DNA of 64,000 nt from Afipia sp. (GTDB taxonomy: Bacteria > Pseudomonadota > Alphaproteobacteria > Rhizobiales > Xanthobacteraceae): positions 620,001 through 684,000 of the forward strand of contig JAFKEQ010000001.1 of the NCBI GenBank assembly GCA_017308575.1, given 5' to 3'. Shown here piece by piece: positions 60,098 to 64,000 of this stretch. Under the pieces are notes generated by a model. That model made no database searches. It saw only the letters and a list, made by a program, of their open reading frames with translations, and was not told the DNA's origin. Made by a program: the position numbers and the translations under genes. Numbering within the stretch: position 1 is the stretch's first letter; each line of letters starts with the position of its first letter.

Positions 60098-60101
<4 letters not shown>
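58878..60101 (+). CDS. argD: Acetylornithine aminotransferase
   Basis: A 407-residue class III PLP aminotransferase of arginine biosynthesis (N-acetylornithine from the semialdehyde), possibly also acting as succinyldiaminopimelate aminotransferase. Signatures: [39 protein letters not shown] (PLP phosphate), [13 protein letters not shown] and the Schiff-base Lys in [18 protein letters not shown] 58878 is chosen over an upstream frame to 58851. It overlaps argF by the sequence ATGA. Confidence 0.95.
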
Positions 60102-61024
<923 letters not shown>

Positions 61025-61208
61025 GCCCCAGCCGCGCGTCCCATGCGGCGCGCATGGTCCTTTTCTGCGCGCTGAAACGACCTATATAGGGTGGACGTTG
61101 TCCCAACCGCTGCTGTCCTGGCTTGAGATCAGACCCGATAGGGTTTGAGCTTCAGGCCCTTTATCGTTTCTCGCTGTTGATCCCCTTTTTAACTGAGAAT
61201 CTTCCAAC

Positions 61209-62207
61209 ATGACGCCTGAAAGCCAGATCCGTGCTCCTTCCGCTACGCCTGTGGACGATGCCGTGCTTCCTTTCGAGGTCAGCGCGCTGGATGTGCGTGG
61301 CCGGCTGACAAAGATGGGCCCGGCGCTCGACGAGATCCTGACCAAGCACGATTATCCCGCGCCGGTCGGCAAGCTGCTCGGCGAAGCCATCGTGCTGACC
61401 ACGCTGCTCGGCTCGACGCTGAAATTCGAGGGCCGGTTCATCCTGCAGACCCAGACCGACGGTCCTGTCTCGCTGATCGTGGTCGACTTCCATGCGCCGG
61501 ACCGGCTGCGCGCCTATGCGCGTTTCGACGCCAGCCGCCTCGCGCCGGGACAGGATTCCGCGGCGTTGCTCGGGCGCGGCCATCTGGCGATGACCATCGA
61601 TCAGGGCCCGGACATGAGCCGGTATCAAGGACTTGTTGCGCTTGACGGCGGCAACCTCGAAGATGCCGCGCATGAATACTTCCTGCGTTCGGAACAGATT
61701 CCGACGAGGGTCCGGCTGGCCGTGGGCGAGGAGTTTCGCGGCGGCGATGGTCCGAAACATCGCTGGCGCGGCGGCGGCATGCTGATGCAGTTTCTGCCGA
61801 AGGCGCCGGAGCGTGCGCGACAGCCGGATCTCGACCCCGGTGACGCGCCGCAAGGCGCGATGGTTCACGACGTTCCGGAAGACGATGCATGGGCGGAAAG
61901 CCGTTCGCTTTTCGGCACCATCGAGGATGTCGAACTGATCGATCCGGACCTGTCCGGCGAACGGCTGCTTTTCAGGCTGTTTCACGAGCGCGGCGTGCGC
62001 GTGTTTCCTGTGCAGGCGATGCGCGCGCAGTGTTCGTGTTCACGTGATGCGGTGGCGGGGATGCTGTCGAGCTTCGATCCGAAAGACCGGGCCGACATGG
62101 TCGAGAACGGCAAGGTCGTCGTGACCTGTGAGTTCTGCAGTTCGGTGTATGAGTTCACGCCGGACGAAGCCGGTATCGTGCCTGTACAGGAATCCTCTGG
62201 CGACTAG
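61209..62207 (+). CDS. hslO: Redox-regulated chaperone Hsp33
   Basis: A 332-residue Hsp33-family holdase. The N-terminal core includes [20 protein letters not shown] and [20 protein letters not shown]; the C-terminal zinc domain has cysteines in the expected pattern, CSC (in QCSCSRDAV) and CEFC (in [11 protein letters not shown]), which on oxidation release zinc and activate the protein. Length is somewhat above E. coli Hsp33 (292), as in other alphaproteobacteria. It ends four bases inside the convergent apaG gene. Confidence 0.95.
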   Translation: MTPESQIRAPSATPVDDAVLPFEVSALDVRGRLTKMGPALDEILTKHDYPAPVGKLLGEAIVLTTLLGSTLKFEGRFILQTQTDGPVSLIVVDFHAPDRLRAYARFDASRLAPGQDSAALLGRGHLAMTIDQGPDMSRYQGLVALDGGNLEDAAHEYFLRSEQIPTRVRLAVGEEFRGGDGPKHRWRGGGMLMQFLPKAPERARQPDLDPGDAPQGAMVHDVPEDDAWAESRSLFGTIEDVELIDPDLSGERLLFRLFHERGVRVFPVQAMRAQCSCSRDAVAGMLSSFDPKDRADMVENGKVVVTCEFCSSVYEFTPDEAGIVPVQESSGD

Positions 62208-62596
62208 TTCAGCGTGCGCCTGTGATCGGGGCTGTCCAGTGAGAAGGCGGGGATGTCGATGTCGAACGGCTCGCCGTCCTCCGTCACCATCTGGTAGCTC
62301 CCGGTCATGAAGCCTGATGGCGTCTGAAGCGGCACGCCGCTGGTGTATTCAAATCGCTCGCCGGGCTCCAGCACTGGCTGTTCTCCGACCACGCCCTCGC
62401 CGCGCACTTCCTGACTGCGTCCGGTTCCATCGGTGATGATCCAGTGCCGGGTCTTCAACTGGACTGTTTCCGTTCCCGTGTTGATGATGACGATCGTATA
62501 GGCCCAGAAAAACCGGCCTTTGTCGGGCGTGGAGCGCTCCGGAAGAAAGCTCGGCTCGACGGTGACTTCGATCTGGCGGGTCACGGCGCGGTACAT
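62204..62596 (-). CDS. apaG: ApaG domain protein
   Basis: A 130-residue fibronectin III-like protein. It begins [20 protein letters not shown], then [40 protein letters not shown] and [20 protein letters not shown], all diagnostic for ApaG. The frame is open to 62644; MYRAVTR at 62596 is the family start, with ATG 62605 possible. Its last codon overlaps hslO by four bases tail to tail. Function in Co/Mg homeostasis is reported for enterobacteria; otherwise unclear. Confidence 0.93.
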   Translation of the reverse strand: MYRAVTRQIEVTVEPSFLPERSTPDKGRFFWAYTIVIINTGTETVQLKTRHWIITDGTGRSQEVRGEGVVGEQPVLEPGERFEYTSGVPLQTPSGFMTGSYQMVTEDGEPFDIDIPAFSLDSPDHRRTLN

Positions 62597-62842
62597 GGCA
62601 TTCATCCGTTCGGGTCTTTTGGCGGTCGTATTATTCAGCCTCAATGATCCGTCTGACAGAATCTGGGCGGAACGACCATCGTTTCACCACCGTTTTATCG
62701 AGCATGGCGAAGCTGGTCTACTTGAAGACGCGCAATTTGCGAGGCGCGTCGAATTTCCTTAAGTTGCCGGTTGCTCGCTTCATCCGGCCGGACGGGACTG
62801 ACATTCGTGACAACCGAAACGATCAATCCGGCGGATGTGAAG

Positions 62843-64000
62843 ATGCCGACCCTGAAGGCTGCCGCCGTACCGCTCGCCGGAGGCGAACGCGAACTGCGCC
62901 TCGATCTGTTTCGCGGCATGGCGCTCTGGCTGATCTTCATCGATCACCTGCCGCCGAACATCCTGACTTGGTTCACCATCCGCAACTACGGTTTCAGTGA
63001 CGCGACCGAAATCTTCATTTTCATTTCTGGCTATACGGCAGCGTTCGTCTATGGCCGCACGATGGAGGCGAGAGGTTTCGTGGTCGCCAGCGCGCGCATC
63101 TTCAAGCGCGTCTGGCAGATCTACGTCGCGCACGTTTTTCTCTTCACGATTTATCTCGCGGAAATTTCCTATATCGCGACGCGGTTCGAGAATCCGCTGT
63201 ATGCGGAAGAAATGGGAATTCTCGATTTCCTCAAGCAGCCCGATGTGACCATCGTGCAGGCGCTGTTGCTCAAATTCCGGCCCGTCAACATGGACGTGCT
63301 GCCGCTCTACATCGTGCTGATGATCTTCCTGCCGCTGATTATCTGGCTGCTGCGCCGCAAGGCCGATCTTGCGCTTGGCCTGGCCGTGCTCATCTATGCA
63401 TTGACGTGGGAATTCGACTGGGCCCTGCCGGCCTATCCGAACGGGACATGGTTCTTCAATCCGTTCGCCTGGCAATTGCTGTTCGTGTTCGGCGCATGGT
63501 GCGCGCTCGGCGGCGCCAGGCGGATGGCGCGGATGATCGCCTCGCCTGTCACGCTGTGGCTCTGCATTGCCTATCTCGTGTTTGCCTTCTGCGTGACGCT
63601 GACATGGCATGTGCCGCGGCTCAACGTGTTCATGCCGCGCTGGCTGGAAAGCTGGATGTATCCGATCAACAAGACCGATCTCGACGTGTTGCGCTTCGTG
63701 CACTTTCTGGCGCTGGCGGCGATCACGATCCGCATCGTTCCGAAGGACTGGCCGGGCCTGCGCTCGCCATGGCTGCGCCCTGTGATCCGCTGCGGCCAGC
63801 ACTCGCTGGAGATATTCTGTCTGGGCGTCTTCTTGGCCTTTGCCGGGCACTTCGTGCTGGCGGAAGTGTCGGGCGGCGCATGGATGCATTTTCTCGTCAG
63901 CCTCGCGGGGATCGTTATTATGTCCGCCGCGGCGTGGCTGTTTTCGTGGTACAAGACTGAAATCGGCAAGGGCGACAAGCGCGCAAAAAGCGGCGACGCC
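62843..64000 (+). CDS. opgC: OpgC-like membrane protein, 3' truncated by the window
   Basis: A polytopic inner-membrane acyltransferase-like protein of the OpgC family, which succinylates periplasmic glucans or modifies related polysaccharides. It reads ELRLDLFRGMALWLIFIDHL with PPNILTWFTIRNYGFSDATE and IFIFISGYTAAFVYGRTMEA, the OpgC signature, followed by about nine more helices including DVLPLYIVLMIFLPLIIWLL and HSLEIFCLGVFLAFAGHFVL. The frame runs off the right edge without a stop, with a basic tail suggesting it is near its end. Start ATG 62843; GTG 62807 is an alternative. Confidence 0.85.
   Translation, partial: MPTLKAAAVPLAGGERELRLDLFRGMALWLIFIDHLPPNILTWFTIRNYGFSDATEIFIFISGYTAAFVYGRTMEARGFVVASARIFKRVWQIYVAHVFLFTIYLAEISYIATRFENPLYAEEMGILDFLKQPDVTIVQALLLKFRPVNMDVLPLYIVLMIFLPLIIWLLRRKADLALGLAVLIYALTWEFDWALPAYPNGTWFFNPFAWQLLFVFGAWCALGGARRMARMIASPVTLWLCIAYLVFAFCVTLTWHVPRLNVFMPRWLESWMYPINKTDLDVLRFVHFLALAAITIRIVPKDWPGLRSPWLRPVIRCGQHSLEIFCLGVFLAFAGHFVLAEVSGGAWMHFLVSLAGIVIMSAAAWLFSWYKTEIGKGDKRAKSGDA

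Overview
The window looks like chromosome of a high-GC alphaproteobacterium of the Nitrobacteraceae (Bradyrhizobium / Afipia / Rhodopseudomonas group). The evidence is a gcrA cell-cycle regulator gene, an enolase-superfamily protein that resembles Bradyrhizobium D-tartrate dehydratase almost throughout, an aerobic benzoyl-CoA (box) cluster with its BoxR regulator, Irr-type iron boxes, and many short palindromic intergenic repeats of the kind common in this family. No rRNA, tRNA, CRISPR array, prophage or IS transposase was seen. Identifications rest on reading motifs and recalled family features; no database search was run.

Layout. 0-9 kb: the C-terminal part of a molybdenum hydroxylase large subunit, an epimerase-like protein, a small DUF protein, an ABC solute-binding protein, a small secreted protein, D-tartrate dehydratase and feoAB. 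9-13 kb: aldo/keto reductase, a LysR regulator divergent from a probable 48-residue small protein with its own terminator, and intracellular PHB depolymerase. 13-20.4 kb: a catabolic-looking group of unknown substrate (GST, bicupin, MFS, VOC, carboxymuconolactone decarboxylase family, two acyl-CoA dehydrogenases). 20.6-25 kb: amino-acid solute-binding protein, L,D-transpeptidase and a cyanide-insensitive-type bd oxidase with a 43-residue third subunit. 25.1-34.4 kb: an iron-uptake island with tonB-exbD-exbB, two TonB-dependent receptors, a PepSY membrane protein and a PiuC/YbiX hydroxylase, with Fur-like and Irr-like operators.

34.6-50.8 kb is the aromatic island: feruloyl-CoA-synthase-like ligase, a Tat-type solute-binding protein and a full branched-chain-type ABC transporter, then boxR with an unknown partner gene, divergent from benzoate-CoA ligase, a hydrolase, boxC, boxB and boxA. 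Benzoate would be imported, activated to benzoyl-CoA, epoxidised by BoxAB and ring-opened by BoxC; the following aldehyde dehydrogenase (BoxD) is not in the window. A shared AT-rich operator-like sequence precedes three of these transcription units, and in two of them it is duplicated at exactly 41 bp. 50.9-64 kb is mostly housekeeping: SDR, polysaccharide deacetylase, OmpA/BON protein, YbhN-type membrane protein, phoR, gcrA, argD-argF, hslO, apaG and the start of opgC.

The most unusual structural signal is in the intergenic DNA. At least six palindromic repeat families are present, and a 38-bp stem-loop module is found nested inside three of them, with a compensatory base-pair change in one copy.
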